From: Chlamydiota bacterium
GTDB taxonomy: Bacteria > Chlamydiota > Chlamydiia > Chlamydiales > SM23-39
Assembly: GCA_021772165.1 (NCBI GenBank)
Contig: JAJFMM010000198.1
Coordinates: 1-12,832 of the forward strand
Length of the DNA: 12,832 bases
Direction: 5' to 3'
Shown: piece after piece, positions 1 through 6,938 of the stretch
Layout: each line of letters opens with the position of its first letter
How positions within the stretch are numbered: position 1 is the stretch's first letter
Notes under the pieces: generated by a model
Database searches by the model: none
What the model was told of the DNA's origin: nothing
Seen by the model: only the letters and a program-made list of their open reading frames with translations
Made by a program: the position numbers and the translations under genes

Positions 1-1059
1 ATCTAACTTGATGATCCAGACTTCATGATCCTGGCGGCCGTAGGCTACCCAGATATGATCATCGTCTGCAAGAAATCCGCCCGGGAAGACGACGCGTAAT
101 GGGCGCCATGTGCTGTACTCTTCTCCTTCATAAAAACCGCGAGCGCTGATTGGCTCCGGACTCATCTTTTCGATAGCAAAAGGCTCTTCTTTAGAAAAGG
201 TGTAGGCTCCCATGAAATAGTGCAGCATCGGTTTACCCTTCGAGTGACGGGAGACCAGGTTGGTGGATGAGTGGAAAAAAGCGAGGTATTGGCCGTCGAC
301 TTCTAGCGCTGGTGTTCCTCCGCGCAAATGTCCCCACTTCCATTCGAGTGGAGTGTACTGAGAATGGAGCGTACAGCAGCTGTTGGTGCCTGTGAGAGGC
401 TCTAAAATGCGATGAGGAAAGAGGCTGTGGGAAAGGAGCAGTTTTCCATTATAATCGAATGGCACCCAGTTCTTCTCTGATCTCTGAGGATTCATCCCGT
501 CGAAGAAGAAGAAACATTCAGGCTCACATGCGAAAAAGCCATTTTCGTCGCACTCTACTTCAGCAACGAACATTCTGCGAATTTCTACTTTCTTCTCCAG
601 GTCATCTCTATCTAGTACATTGTTGTAGACAACCAAGAGGCGTCCGTTGGATTCGATCAGACGAGGATCTTGGCGCTTGAGAATACAGCCGGGATCACAA
701 CCAGGAAATTGCAGAAAGGAGGGTTCTCCGATCGGTTTCAGCTCTTCATCAAGACGGACGAGTCCGATTTCTGAGGTCGAGTGATCTTCCAGGTAGGTTC
801 TAAAGCTGAGGAGAATCTCTCCGTTCCAGCGTACAATCGAGGGGTTGAACGCGTGGGGATGTCCCTCGATTTCGAGTTTATGCAGACCGAGGACGAAGGG
901 CTGCTGCATATCTTCGAGATCATCGCAGCTGCTGTAGTCTACAATCTGTTCTTCTTCCGGAGGATTCGGATAATCATAGTTGTAATCATACGAGGGATAA
1001 TCGTAAGAGGCAAAGCCTGCTACGGTAAGCAAAAGGGATGCTAGTAAAAGTCGTTTCAT
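1..1059 (-). CDS. GH130-like exported beta-propeller glycosidase/phosphorylase-family protein (3' end cut by window edge)
   Basis: An open frame of 353 codons starts with ATG at 1059 and is still open at base 1, so the C-terminus is missing. Residues 1-17 are a signal peptide (MKRLLLASLL, hydrophobic core, GFA then S), so the product is probably periplasmic or surface-located. The mature start is rich in Tyr and Asp (residues 19-31). The rest matches the five-bladed propeller family of GH130 and related enzymes: FNPSIV at 71-76, FRTYLE at 86-91, DPR at 131-133 (the acidic residue corresponds to the usual GH130 proton donor), EKNW at 195-198, RGGTP at 246-250, HYFMGAYTF at 280-288, MSPEPI at 299-304 and VVFPGG at 323-328. 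Characterised GH130 enzymes phosphorolyse or hydrolyse beta-mannosides, but many relatives are untested, so the substrate here is unknown. The start codon overlaps the stop of the pyruvyl transferase-like gene (ATGA), which implies translational coupling and a shared pathway. Confidence 0.75.
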   Translation of the reverse strand, partial: MKRLLLASLLLTVAGFASYDYPSYDYNYDYPNPPEEEQIVDYSSCDDLEDMQQPFVLGLHKLEIEGHPHAFNPSIVRWNGEILLSFRTYLEDHSTSEIGLVRLDEELKPIGEPSFLQFPGCDPGCILKRQDPRLIESNGRLLVVYNNVLDRDDLEKKVEIRRMFVAEVECDENGFFACEPECFFFFDGMNPQRSEKNWVPFDYNGKLLLSHSLFPHRILEPLTGTNSCCTLHSQYTPLEWKWGHLRGGTPALEVDGQYLAFFHSSTNLVSRHSKGKPMLHYFMGAYTFSKEEPFAIEKMSPEPISARGFYEGEEYSTWRPLRVVFPGGFLADDDHIWVAYGRQDHEVWIIKLD

Positions 1060-1925
1060 GGAAATAGCTCGTTTGAGGATTCAAAATATGAGTCCGGCCA
1101 GAACTCAAATGGAAAAGCTTCATAAAGACGTTTTAGATCGCAGACAGGGGGAGATTCCCCTCTCAATTCGATCGCTTCTTCAACGGTGCGAGCCATCTGA
1201 AAATCAGGTCGGTTCGTACCGAGGTAGTAGTCTTCGAATTTGAACATTGGCTCATTGTCCGTAATGCGGAGTAGCCGCGCGGGGATTCCAAAAGCCTCTG
1301 CGATAACGACTCCATGGAGTGAGCTGGAGATGACCAGCTTGCTGTCGAGGATCTTCTCGATGACTTCGTACCAGGGATCTGTGGTATAAACGACGTGACT
1401 GTCTTCCGATTTGGAAAAGGAGTGATTCTCCGAGTAGTGTGGGATGACGATGTAGTCTCGGCTCGGATTCTCCTTCCTAAGAAATTCGGGAAAAAAATAG
1501 GGCAGCAAGAGGCCTGGATCGCCATAGACCTCAGGGCAATGAATTTGAAACTGCTCCAGGATAAAACGGCGCGTCAAAGGACCTCGGACGGCTCGTATAT
1601 CGAGGTTAGAAAACTGGTAATCGCTCTGCTCTAAGCGCTTTCCATTGACCCCAGATCCCCAGACGATATCTCCCTCATTGGCAAAATAGAAAATCGATCC
1701 AATTGCGAGGAGTTTCTGATCTTGGTTGGGATTTTTTTTGATGTAAGTGCGGAGCGGAGTATTTGTGATTCTCTCCATCAATTTTAAAGAGAGAAGATCT
1801 CCGAAATTGGCAAACGTCTCTTCATTCCAATAAAAGAGAGGCAAGCCATACGTCCCTGCAGAAAGTACACTGCAGAGCGACTGTAGAAACAACAGAATAG
1901 GGAGTAGAGTTTTTCGGCCAAACAT
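1056..1925 (-). CDS. polysaccharide pyruvyl transferase-family protein with signal peptide
   Basis: 289 aa. Residues 1-23 look like a cleavable signal peptide (basic GRK, then hydrophobic LLPILLFLQSL, ending VLSAG). The remainder has the GT-B-like pattern of the polysaccharide pyruvyl transferase family (CsaB/WcaK relatives): NFGDLLSLKLMERI at 40-53, IGSIF at 75-79, DIVWGSGV at 86-93, RAVRGPLTRRF at 111-121, YGDPGLLLPYFF at 134-145, IPHYSE at 161-166, and VISSSLHGVVIAEAFGIP at 198-215. The family transfers pyruvate from phosphoenolpyruvate to cell-wall or capsule sugars, normally in the cytoplasm. An export signal is therefore odd, because PEP is not expected outside the cytoplasm; the substrate or reaction may differ. 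The length is at the short end for the family. The stop overlaps the next gene's start (ATGA). No convincing Shine-Dalgarno precedes the ATG. Family call firm, reaction uncertain. Confidence 0.8.
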   Translation of the reverse strand: MFGRKTLLPILLFLQSLCSVLSAGTYGLPLFYWNEETFANFGDLLSLKLMERITNTPLRTYIKKNPNQDQKLLAIGSIFYFANEGDIVWGSGVNGKRLEQSDYQFSNLDIRAVRGPLTRRFILEQFQIHCPEVYGDPGLLLPYFFPEFLRKENPSRDYIVIPHYSENHSFSKSEDSHVVYTTDPWYEVIEKILDSKLVISSSLHGVVIAEAFGIPARLLRITDNEPMFKFEDYYLGTNRPDFQMARTVEEAIELRGESPPVCDLKRLYEAFPFEFWPDSYFESSNELFP

Positions 1926-1982
1926 ATTTATAAAAAGTTAAGGCCAAAGAGTCTAAAGGATATCAATTGAAAAATTCAATAG

Positions 1983-3803
1983 CTATTTTTCTGGCGTATC
2001 AGAATCGCCAGAATCGTCCGTATCGTCTGAGATAAAGCCGCCGGCCTGCATCTTCCACAAGTTTGCGTAATGGCTATCTTTAGCCATTAGCTCTTTATGG
2101 GAGCCTTCTTCGACGATGGCACCATGATCGAATACGAGAATTCGATCCATTTTGGCGAGCGTTGAAAGTCGATGTGCTACGACGATTGTCGTTCGATCTT
2201 TCATCAGCCAGTCGAGACTGTCTTGAATGTATTTTTCTGTTATGGAATCGAGGGCAGAGGTTGCCTCGTCGAGAATGAGGATCGGGGCTTGAGCCAGCAT
2301 AGCTCTTGCGATAGCGATGCGCTGTCTCTCTCCGCCTGAGAGTTTAGATCCCCTCTCCCCTACTAGTCCCTTGTAGCCTTCTAGGCGCTTTTCGATGAAT
2401 TCGTGGCAATGCGCATGTTTGGCAGCATCGAGCACTTCTTCATCTGTGGCGTCGATACGGCCGTACCGAATGTTATCTTCCAGTGTACGATGAAAGAGGA
2501 TTGGGTCTTGAGGAATCAAGGAGACCTGATTACGAAGAGATTCGAGCGTGACTTGAGCGATATCCTGGTCATCGATCAAGATCTGTCCCTCTTTGATAGA
2601 ATGGAAGCGCAGGATCAGATTGACAAAGGTCGATTTCCCGGAACCTGAATAGCCGACTAGACCTATGTTTTCACCGCCTTTGATCGAGACGCTTTTGTTC
2701 TCGAAGATCTTTTTCTCACCGTAAAAGAATGAGACATCCTTGAAGACGATCTCGCCTTGATTGACCTTTAATTCTGTGGCACCCGGCTCATCGACTACAT
2801 CTTGAGGATCCTGCATTACGGTGTAGGCTTGGGTCACAATGCCGATCGACTTGAAGAATTGAGGGATGATCTCCCCGGAGATCCAGAGTATGGCAATCAC
2901 ATTCCAGGTTGTGTTGAAGACCTGAATGATCTGTCCTGTCGAAATTTTCCCCGTCAGCCAGTAGTAGATCATAAAGCCGTTGAGAGAGATGCCTCCCACC
3001 AAAAAGACGATGGAGACAATGGTGTACATAAAAGCAACGTAGCGCTGCGATAGGTAGTTTTTCTCTTGTTCTCTGTTTTGATCGACCTTAATCAGGGCTT
3101 TTTCAAATCGAAAGCGGAAAAAGAGATTCACCGCAAAGTTGTTTGTCAGGCTGTCGATCATTTTCCCGGCAAGCGTACTTCTCACTTCTCCGTGTACGTT
3201 TGAGTAGTCTGCGCATTTGGGTGTGAAAGCAAAGATAATGACGTAATGAATCACGATCCAAGCTGTGAGAATCAGAGCAAAAAGACCACTTACATGGGCG
3301 AAAAAAACAATCGACAAAACGCAGGTGGCAAAGGCGGGAAGGAAGACCATCAGATTCATTAGAATAATCGAGACCTGGGTCACCATGTCATTGATCTTGT
3401 TCGACAAGCTGCCGGCGAAGTTCTCATTGAAGTAGTGTGGGGAGTGGCGTTGAACGTGCTCGAACATCGCCATCCGGATTTGTGCTTCGAGCTTGGAAAA
3501 GCAGTGCGCTCGCATGAAATCTCTTATACGGAAGGCAACTTCTACGAGGATCCAGAGTAGAAATCCTCCGAAGAGCAAGATTTTCAACATGGGCCAGGCG
3601 AGCGATCTATTTGTGTCGAACTGGTTGAGCGTATCGATGATGTGGCGAAGGATGTAGGGCCATAAAGTGGCGTCGAGCGACCAGGCAAGAGAGAGAAAGT
3701 AGATCCAGAAAAAGTACGCTTTTTGCGTGAGAACGAATTTCCAGATGAAACGAATCAGTCCCTTGGAAGAAAATTCACCTTTGGCGCTGTCCGGTCGATT
3801 CAT
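1983..3803 (-). CDS. ABC exporter half-transporter, MsbA/MdlB-like (TMD fused to NBD)
   Basis: 606 aa, the normal size for a type IV exporter half that works as a dimer in the inner membrane. Residues about 20-325 hold the transmembrane domain, with hydrophobic stretches near 28-45, 72-92, 145-170, 174-193, 258-282 and 300-320. The nucleotide-binding domain covers about 350-588: Walker A GYSGSGKS at 384-391, Q-loop Gln432 in IPQDP, signature LSGGE at 488-492, Walker B ILILDE at 508-513, D-loop SALD at 516-519, and H-loop His544 in VAHRLST. All catalytic elements are intact. The C-terminus is a short acidic Ser/Asp tail (592-606). A good ribosome site (GAGGAA, 4-5 nt before ATG) supports the start. 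It lies 52 bp after the SRPBCC gene and 57 bp before the pyruvyl transferase gene, all on one strand. Cargo cannot be told from sequence; lipid, peptide or drug export are all possible. Confidence 0.92.
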   Translation of the reverse strand: MNRPDSAKGEFSSKGLIRFIWKFVLTQKAYFFWIYFLSLAWSLDATLWPYILRHIIDTLNQFDTNRSLAWPMLKILLFGGFLLWILVEVAFRIRDFMRAHCFSKLEAQIRMAMFEHVQRHSPHYFNENFAGSLSNKINDMVTQVSIILMNLMVFLPAFATCVLSIVFFAHVSGLFALILTAWIVIHYVIIFAFTPKCADYSNVHGEVRSTLAGKMIDSLTNNFAVNLFFRFRFEKALIKVDQNREQEKNYLSQRYVAFMYTIVSIVFLVGGISLNGFMIYYWLTGKISTGQIIQVFNTTWNVIAILWISGEIIPQFFKSIGIVTQAYTVMQDPQDVVDEPGATELKVNQGEIVFKDVSFFYGEKKIFENKSVSIKGGENIGLVGYSGSGKSTFVNLILRFHSIKEGQILIDDQDIAQVTLESLRNQVSLIPQDPILFHRTLEDNIRYGRIDATDEEVLDAAKHAHCHEFIEKRLEGYKGLVGERGSKLSGGERQRIAIARAMLAQAPILILDEATSALDSITEKYIQDSLDWLMKDRTTIVVAHRLSTLAKMDRILVFDHGAIVEEGSHKELMAKDSHYANLWKMQAGGFISDDTDDSGDSDTPEK

Positions 3804-3855
3804 AGATTTCCTCTATAAATTGGATATGGCACTTAGCGGTAAACTTTAAAAGAGA

Positions 3856-4284
3856 TTATTTTTTGCTTTCGATGAAAGTAGTGAAATTTTTCATCGACTC
3901 GGGCAGTCTTTTTTTCCATTTGCGACCGAGAAAGAGCCAGAGAATGGGCGCAAAAAAGCCGGAAGCCTCGACTCGCTGGACAATGCGTACTTTCTCATCC
4001 CACCAAGGAGCAACATAGTGGTTATAGATCACTTTTGTTCCGAAGAATCTGGTCCTGCTCGTAAAGCGCTTCCCCTGCTCCGCAGAGAGAATAGTAAAGG
4101 GAGCTGAGAGACCGCCGGAGGGCTTGTTCTTACCCCCCGAGCCAGAGACAAACTCCCCGTTTAGGCTACTTGCTTTAAGGCAAGTATTCCAGCTTGGCCA
4201 GGAGGCGACATCTGACCAAGCTTCCCAAACCTCTTTAGGGCTCGCTTTTGCGTGAGTTTGTGCTTCAAGAGCCCATCGGAACAT
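3856..4284 (-). CDS. SRPBCC-fold (START/polyketide cyclase-like) small protein
   Basis: 142 aa, typical of a single-domain SRPBCC protein. The N-terminal pattern of an alternating strand, then ASPKEVWEAWSDVASWPSWN at 14-33, is the usual family opening (P..VW..w.D...wp.W), followed by strands containing GGLSAPFTI, GKRFTSRTRF, VIYNHYV and VRIVQRVEASG, and a C-terminal amphipathic helix (RLPESMKNFTTFIE) that would close the pocket. A hydrophobic stretch at 109-119 (GFFAPILWLFL) precedes that helix, a region often seen in SRPBCC proteins. The family binds hydrophobic ligands or lipids; no catalytic residues are diagnostic, so ligand and role are unknown. Its ATG comes three bases after the stop of the EamA permease gene, and GAAGGG inside the permease's last codons can serve as its ribosome site, so the two are probably co-translated. 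Confidence 0.8.
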   Translation of the reverse strand: MFRWALEAQTHAKASPKEVWEAWSDVASWPSWNTCLKASSLNGEFVSGSGGKNKPSGGLSAPFTILSAEQGKRFTSRTRFFGTKVIYNHYVAPWWDEKVRIVQRVEASGFFAPILWLFLGRKWKKRLPESMKNFTTFIESKK

Positions 4285-4287
4285 CCG

Positions 4288-5211
4288 CTACCCTTCAACT
4301 GCTGCGAAAGCCTTTTTCTTGGCTTCTTCGCGTCTTGTACAATAGAGAATGTAGAGGTTGCTACCTACGATAATAGCAGCTCCCACGAGGGTGTGCATTT
4401 CCACCGTTCTCTGCCACCAGAAGAAATCGAAAGCGACGACCCAGAAGAAGGTGGAGTAGTCGACCGGTGCGAGGGCTGAGCCTTGTGCAAATCGAAGAGC
4501 CTGGGCAATCGCATACTGTGCAGCAGCTGTGATGACGCCGACAAAAGCAAAAATGCCCCAATGCTCCCATGGCATCGATTGCCAGGAGTTCGCGAGGAAA
4601 AAGGAGGTCACGAGGATCATCATCAGGTTGGGATAGATCGCAATGGTCAGGCTATCTTCAGTCGCTGAGAGACGGCGCATCAGGATCTTATTGAGCGCAC
4701 CGAGAAAGGTTCCGGCTAAGACCAGGAGAGCTGCCACTTCGATGAGATTGGAGCCGGGGCGCATGGCGATGATGACACCGATCAAACCGATACCTACGGC
4801 GAGCCAGCGATCTCGACCCGCTTTCTCTTTCAGCATCCAGGCGCTGAGGACAATCATGAAAAACGGCGAGGTGTAGCTCAGAGTATAGACGACCGTTAGT
4901 GAGCCCATTGAAAAGGCGTACATGAAGGCCGCGGTATAGAATAGATTAACAAGTAAGCGAATCGCGTGATGTTTTGGGTGCGATGTCGAGAGCGTTTTTT
5001 TCAATCCGCCCTGCAAGCTCGCCGCGATAAGGAGAGGTATCACTCGAGTCAGAGCTCTCAAGAATATTGTCTGCTGTACAGAGTAGATGCCCATGAGATG
5101 CTTGACGAAGGCATCGGAGAGTGGATAGAGGGCAAGCCCCAGGAGCATTAGGGAAATTCCCAGTACTGCTCGGTTCTGTAAGGTTCGGTTCTCTATGCCA
5201 TCTGTACTCAT
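4288..5211 (-). CDS. EamA-domain DMT-superfamily permease
   Basis: 307 aa with ten predicted transmembrane helices arranged as two EamA repeats (about 15-150 and 157-292). Recognisable elements are LMLLGLALYPLSDAFVKHL at 21-39 (helix 1 with the D..vK pattern), IFLRALTRVIPLL at 49-61, YTLSYTSPFFMIVLSAWML at 109-127, AVGIGLIGVIIAMRPG at 138-153, ALAPVDYSTFFWVVAFDFFW at 246-265 and LVGAAIIVGSNLYI at 275-288. The family moves small metabolites across the inner membrane; members in obligate intracellular bacteria include S-adenosylmethionine importers, but substrate cannot be read from sequence. GGGGA five bases before ATG is a good ribosome site. It is the first gene of the leftward run and stands head to head with the RlmK-like methyltransferase, separated by 97 bp. 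Confidence 0.87.
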   Translation of the reverse strand: MSTDGIENRTLQNRAVLGISLMLLGLALYPLSDAFVKHLMGIYSVQQTIFLRALTRVIPLLIAASLQGGLKKTLSTSHPKHHAIRLLVNLFYTAAFMYAFSMGSLTVVYTLSYTSPFFMIVLSAWMLKEKAGRDRWLAVGIGLIGVIIAMRPGSNLIEVAALLVLAGTFLGALNKILMRRLSATEDSLTIAIYPNLMMILVTSFFLANSWQSMPWEHWGIFAFVGVITAAAQYAIAQALRFAQGSALAPVDYSTFFWVVAFDFFWWQRTVEMHTLVGAAIIVGSNLYILYCTRREEAKKKAFAAVEG

Positions 5212-5243
5212 TCAGTCCCCTTTGATTGTTAATGTGCAGAAAC

Positions 5244-5273
5244 AAGATACACCGAATCAGTTCTTTCTGGCAA
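5244..5273 (-). promoter_or_regulatory. candidate sigma70-type promoter for the leftward run
   Basis: On the minus strand, TTGCCA (5268-5273) and TATCTT (5244-5249) are separated by 18 bases and lie about 35 bases ahead of the permease ATG. The -35 matches four of six consensus bases and the -10 four of six. Position in the divergent gap is right, but similarity is only moderate. Confidence 0.3.
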
Positions 5274-5308
5274 AAAATTCTTGCAAAACCCACAATTTGC
5301 ACATCGAA

Positions 5309-6283
5309 ATGAATCAAAATGTATTTTATCTCCCCATTCTTACTGAAGGCGAAGACAAGAGCTCCGCCTTGAAGAATCGTATTCGAAAAAATTACCAGCA
5401 CTTACGCAAATGGGCCAAGAGAACGGAAACGAACTGCTTTCGCATTTATGATCGAGATATCAAAGAGTTTCCCTTAGCCATCGATTTTTACAACGGCCGA
5501 TTCTGCGTCCATTTTTTTACCAGCAACCGCGATTCTGACGAGCCTCGAGAAGATCTCCATGAGGCTGCCACAAACGCCATATGCTCCCTTTTTAAAGCCG
5601 ATCCCGATTCCATCTACTGGAGAACGCGGATCAAACGAGAAAAGACGGAGCAGTATGAGAAAGCGAGTGCCTCGAAAGAGTTTTTCACTGTTTGCGAATA
5701 TGGGGTGCAGTTCAAGGTCAACTTACTCGACTACCTCGATACAGGCCTCTTTCTCGATCATCGAGAAACAAGGCAGCTCGTCGCCTCTCAGGCCAAGGAT
5801 AAGCGCCTCCTCAATCTATTTGCCTATACCTGCTCTTTCAGTGTTCATGCGGCAGCAGCTGGCGCTGCATTTACGAAGAGCGTGGATATGTCCAATACGT
5901 ACACAGAGTGGGGAAAAGACAATTTCCGCCTCAATGGCCTCATCCTGGAGAACAACCCCATCATCCGAGAGGACTGTTTGAAGTTCCTCGAAGAGAGCTC
6001 AAGAGAAAAGTATGATCTCATCGTGATTGATCCGCCGACGATCTCGCGCTCGAAAAAGATGGAGCGGATGTTTGACGTTCAGGTGGACTATGTCTTTTTG
6101 ATCGCAAAGGCATTTGGCTTCCTATCTGATGGCGGGACAATTTTTTTCAGCACCAATTCGCGTAAATTCGTCTTTGATGAGAGTCAGTTCCAGGGATTTA
6201 CCATTCAGGAGATCTCCCATAAGACGATTCCTGAAGATTTCCATGATCAGAAGATCCATCGCTGCTGGAAGATTTTTCGATAG
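5309..6283 (+). CDS. rlmK: RlmK-type 23S rRNA methyltransferase (class I, SAM-dependent), stand-alone
   Basis: 324 aa from ATG 5309. The N-terminal part (17-65: SSALKNRIRKNYQHLRKWAK, CFRIYDRDIKEFPLAIDFY) matches the start of the RlmK half of the fused E. coli RlmKL enzyme. The methyltransferase core follows: DTGLFLDHRETR at 144-155, SAM-binding motif I LLNLFAYTCSFSVHAAAAGA at 168-187, acidic motif II SVDMSNTYTEWGKDNFRLNG at 191-210, catalytic motif IV DLIVIDPPTISRSK at 236-249, GGTIFFSTNSRKF at 275-287, and the RlmK-type ending ISHKTIPEDFHDQKIHRCW (302-320). In the family RlmK makes m7G in 23S rRNA (G2069 in E. coli). No THUMP/RlmL domain is attached. The frame is open back to 5195, but that extension would overlap the divergent permease start and looks unlike protein, so 5309 is preferred even though no clear Shine-Dalgarno precedes it. 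RlmI-like specificity is the main alternative. Confidence 0.85.
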   Translation: MNQNVFYLPILTEGEDKSSALKNRIRKNYQHLRKWAKRTETNCFRIYDRDIKEFPLAIDFYNGRFCVHFFTSNRDSDEPREDLHEAATNAICSLFKADPDSIYWRTRIKREKTEQYEKASASKEFFTVCEYGVQFKVNLLDYLDTGLFLDHRETRQLVASQAKDKRLLNLFAYTCSFSVHAAAAGAAFTKSVDMSNTYTEWGKDNFRLNGLILENNPIIREDCLKFLEESSREKYDLIVIDPPTISRSKKMERMFDVQVDYVFLIAKAFGFLSDGGTIFFSTNSRKFVFDESQFQGFTIQEISHKTIPEDFHDQKIHRCWKIFR

Positions 6284-6357
6284 TTAGAGACCAGTCGTGT
6301 CCTCCTCTTAATGAAAAAGAGCGAAAAAGATAGCACAATTATAGATTTGGGAGATAG

Positions 6358-6385
6358 AAAAAGCCCCCTGGAATAAGGAGGCTTT
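6358..6385 (-). terminator. intrinsic terminator of the 148-aa membrane-protein gene
   Basis: Arms 6360-6369 and 6376-6385 pair over ten positions with one mismatch around a six-base loop. Read on the minus strand, the hairpin ends in GGGGGCTTTTTC, a T-run following a GC-rich stem, about 30 bases after the stop of the leftward gene. On the plus strand no T-run follows, so it is not an obvious terminator for the rRNA methyltransferase gene. Confidence 0.75.
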
Positions 6386-6414
6386 GAAGGGATAATAACT
6401 TCAAACTTTGTTTA

Positions 6415-6861
6415 TTACCAAGGCATTGAAGGCTTGTAACTGCTCCAACTCGAGGCTTCTTTTAATTTGGCTGCAGCGGCTAGGGCATATACGTGCGCTG
6501 ATGCTGCTTTATTTGTAATGTTACTAAATAACTCGTTGAGTAGATCATTTTGATCAGAAACAAGGCGATCTTTTCCAGAATTAAGGTAAGTATATAAAGT
6601 TTTATTTGCCGTTAGGGAAAGATCAAAAACAGCTTGAGTATCGTTTTTGCTTCTGTCAGCGTACTCTGAAGCCTGGGCTAGTTTATTTTGGAATCCTGAA
6701 ATAGCCACATAAGCAACGGCTGCGATCGCAACGGCTCCTAATAATGTTTTACCATAAGATCTACCTGAGACCGGCGTCACAGCTTTATCGCCCATTTTCC
6801 CGGCTAGATTTTCATCTGATGAACTTGAAATGCCTGATTTCCTAAATTCTACTATTACCAT
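6415..6861 (-). CDS. orphan one-helix membrane protein (148 aa), possible secreted or inclusion-membrane protein
   Basis: The preferred start is ATG 6861 because GGGGAAA lies 6-7 bases upstream; the frame continues to an ATG at 6906 (163 aa) with no good ribosome site. The polar, Ser-rich N-terminus (1-35) is followed by a single hydrophobic segment at about 38-57 (TLLGAVAIAAVAYVAISGF) and a C-terminal helical region (60-138) with heptad-like spacing of Leu/Ala and few charged clusters, ending SSYKPSMPW. There is no cleavable signal-peptide pattern because about 36 residues precede the hydrophobic part. I do not recognise the family. It is a single-gene unit: its own terminator lies downstream and 77 bp separate it from the MFS gene. 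A long polar N-terminus with a hydrophobic segment would fit a type III-secreted chlamydial membrane protein, but it has one lobe instead of the usual two, so this is only a suggestion. Confidence 0.65.
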   Translation of the reverse strand: MVIVEFRKSGISSSSDENLAGKMGDKAVTPVSGRSYGKTLLGAVAIAAVAYVAISGFQNKLAQASEYADRSKNDTQAVFDLSLTANKTLYTYLNSGKDRLVSDQNDLLNELFSNITNKAASAHVYALAAAAKLKEASSWSSYKPSMPW

Positions 6862-6938
6862 GTTTGTTTCCCCAGTTTGTTTTACTAAACAATATGGAAG
6901 AATCATGAATATGACATAAAGATTTGGTTTTAAAAGAT

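Noticed and set aside
459..1044. Plus-strand frames at 459-680 and 781-1044
   Set aside because: Antisense shadows of the GH130-like gene, which has a continuous frame with conserved motifs.
1966..1980. ATTGAA/TTCAAT hairpin after the ABC exporter gene as a terminator
   Set aside because: The stem is AT-rich and no T-run follows on the minus strand; the next gene is only 57 bp on, so read-through is more likely.
5195..5308. 38-codon N-terminal extension of the RlmK-like frame
   Set aside because: It would overlap the start and ribosome site of the divergent permease, and family members begin close to the MNQNV start at 5309.
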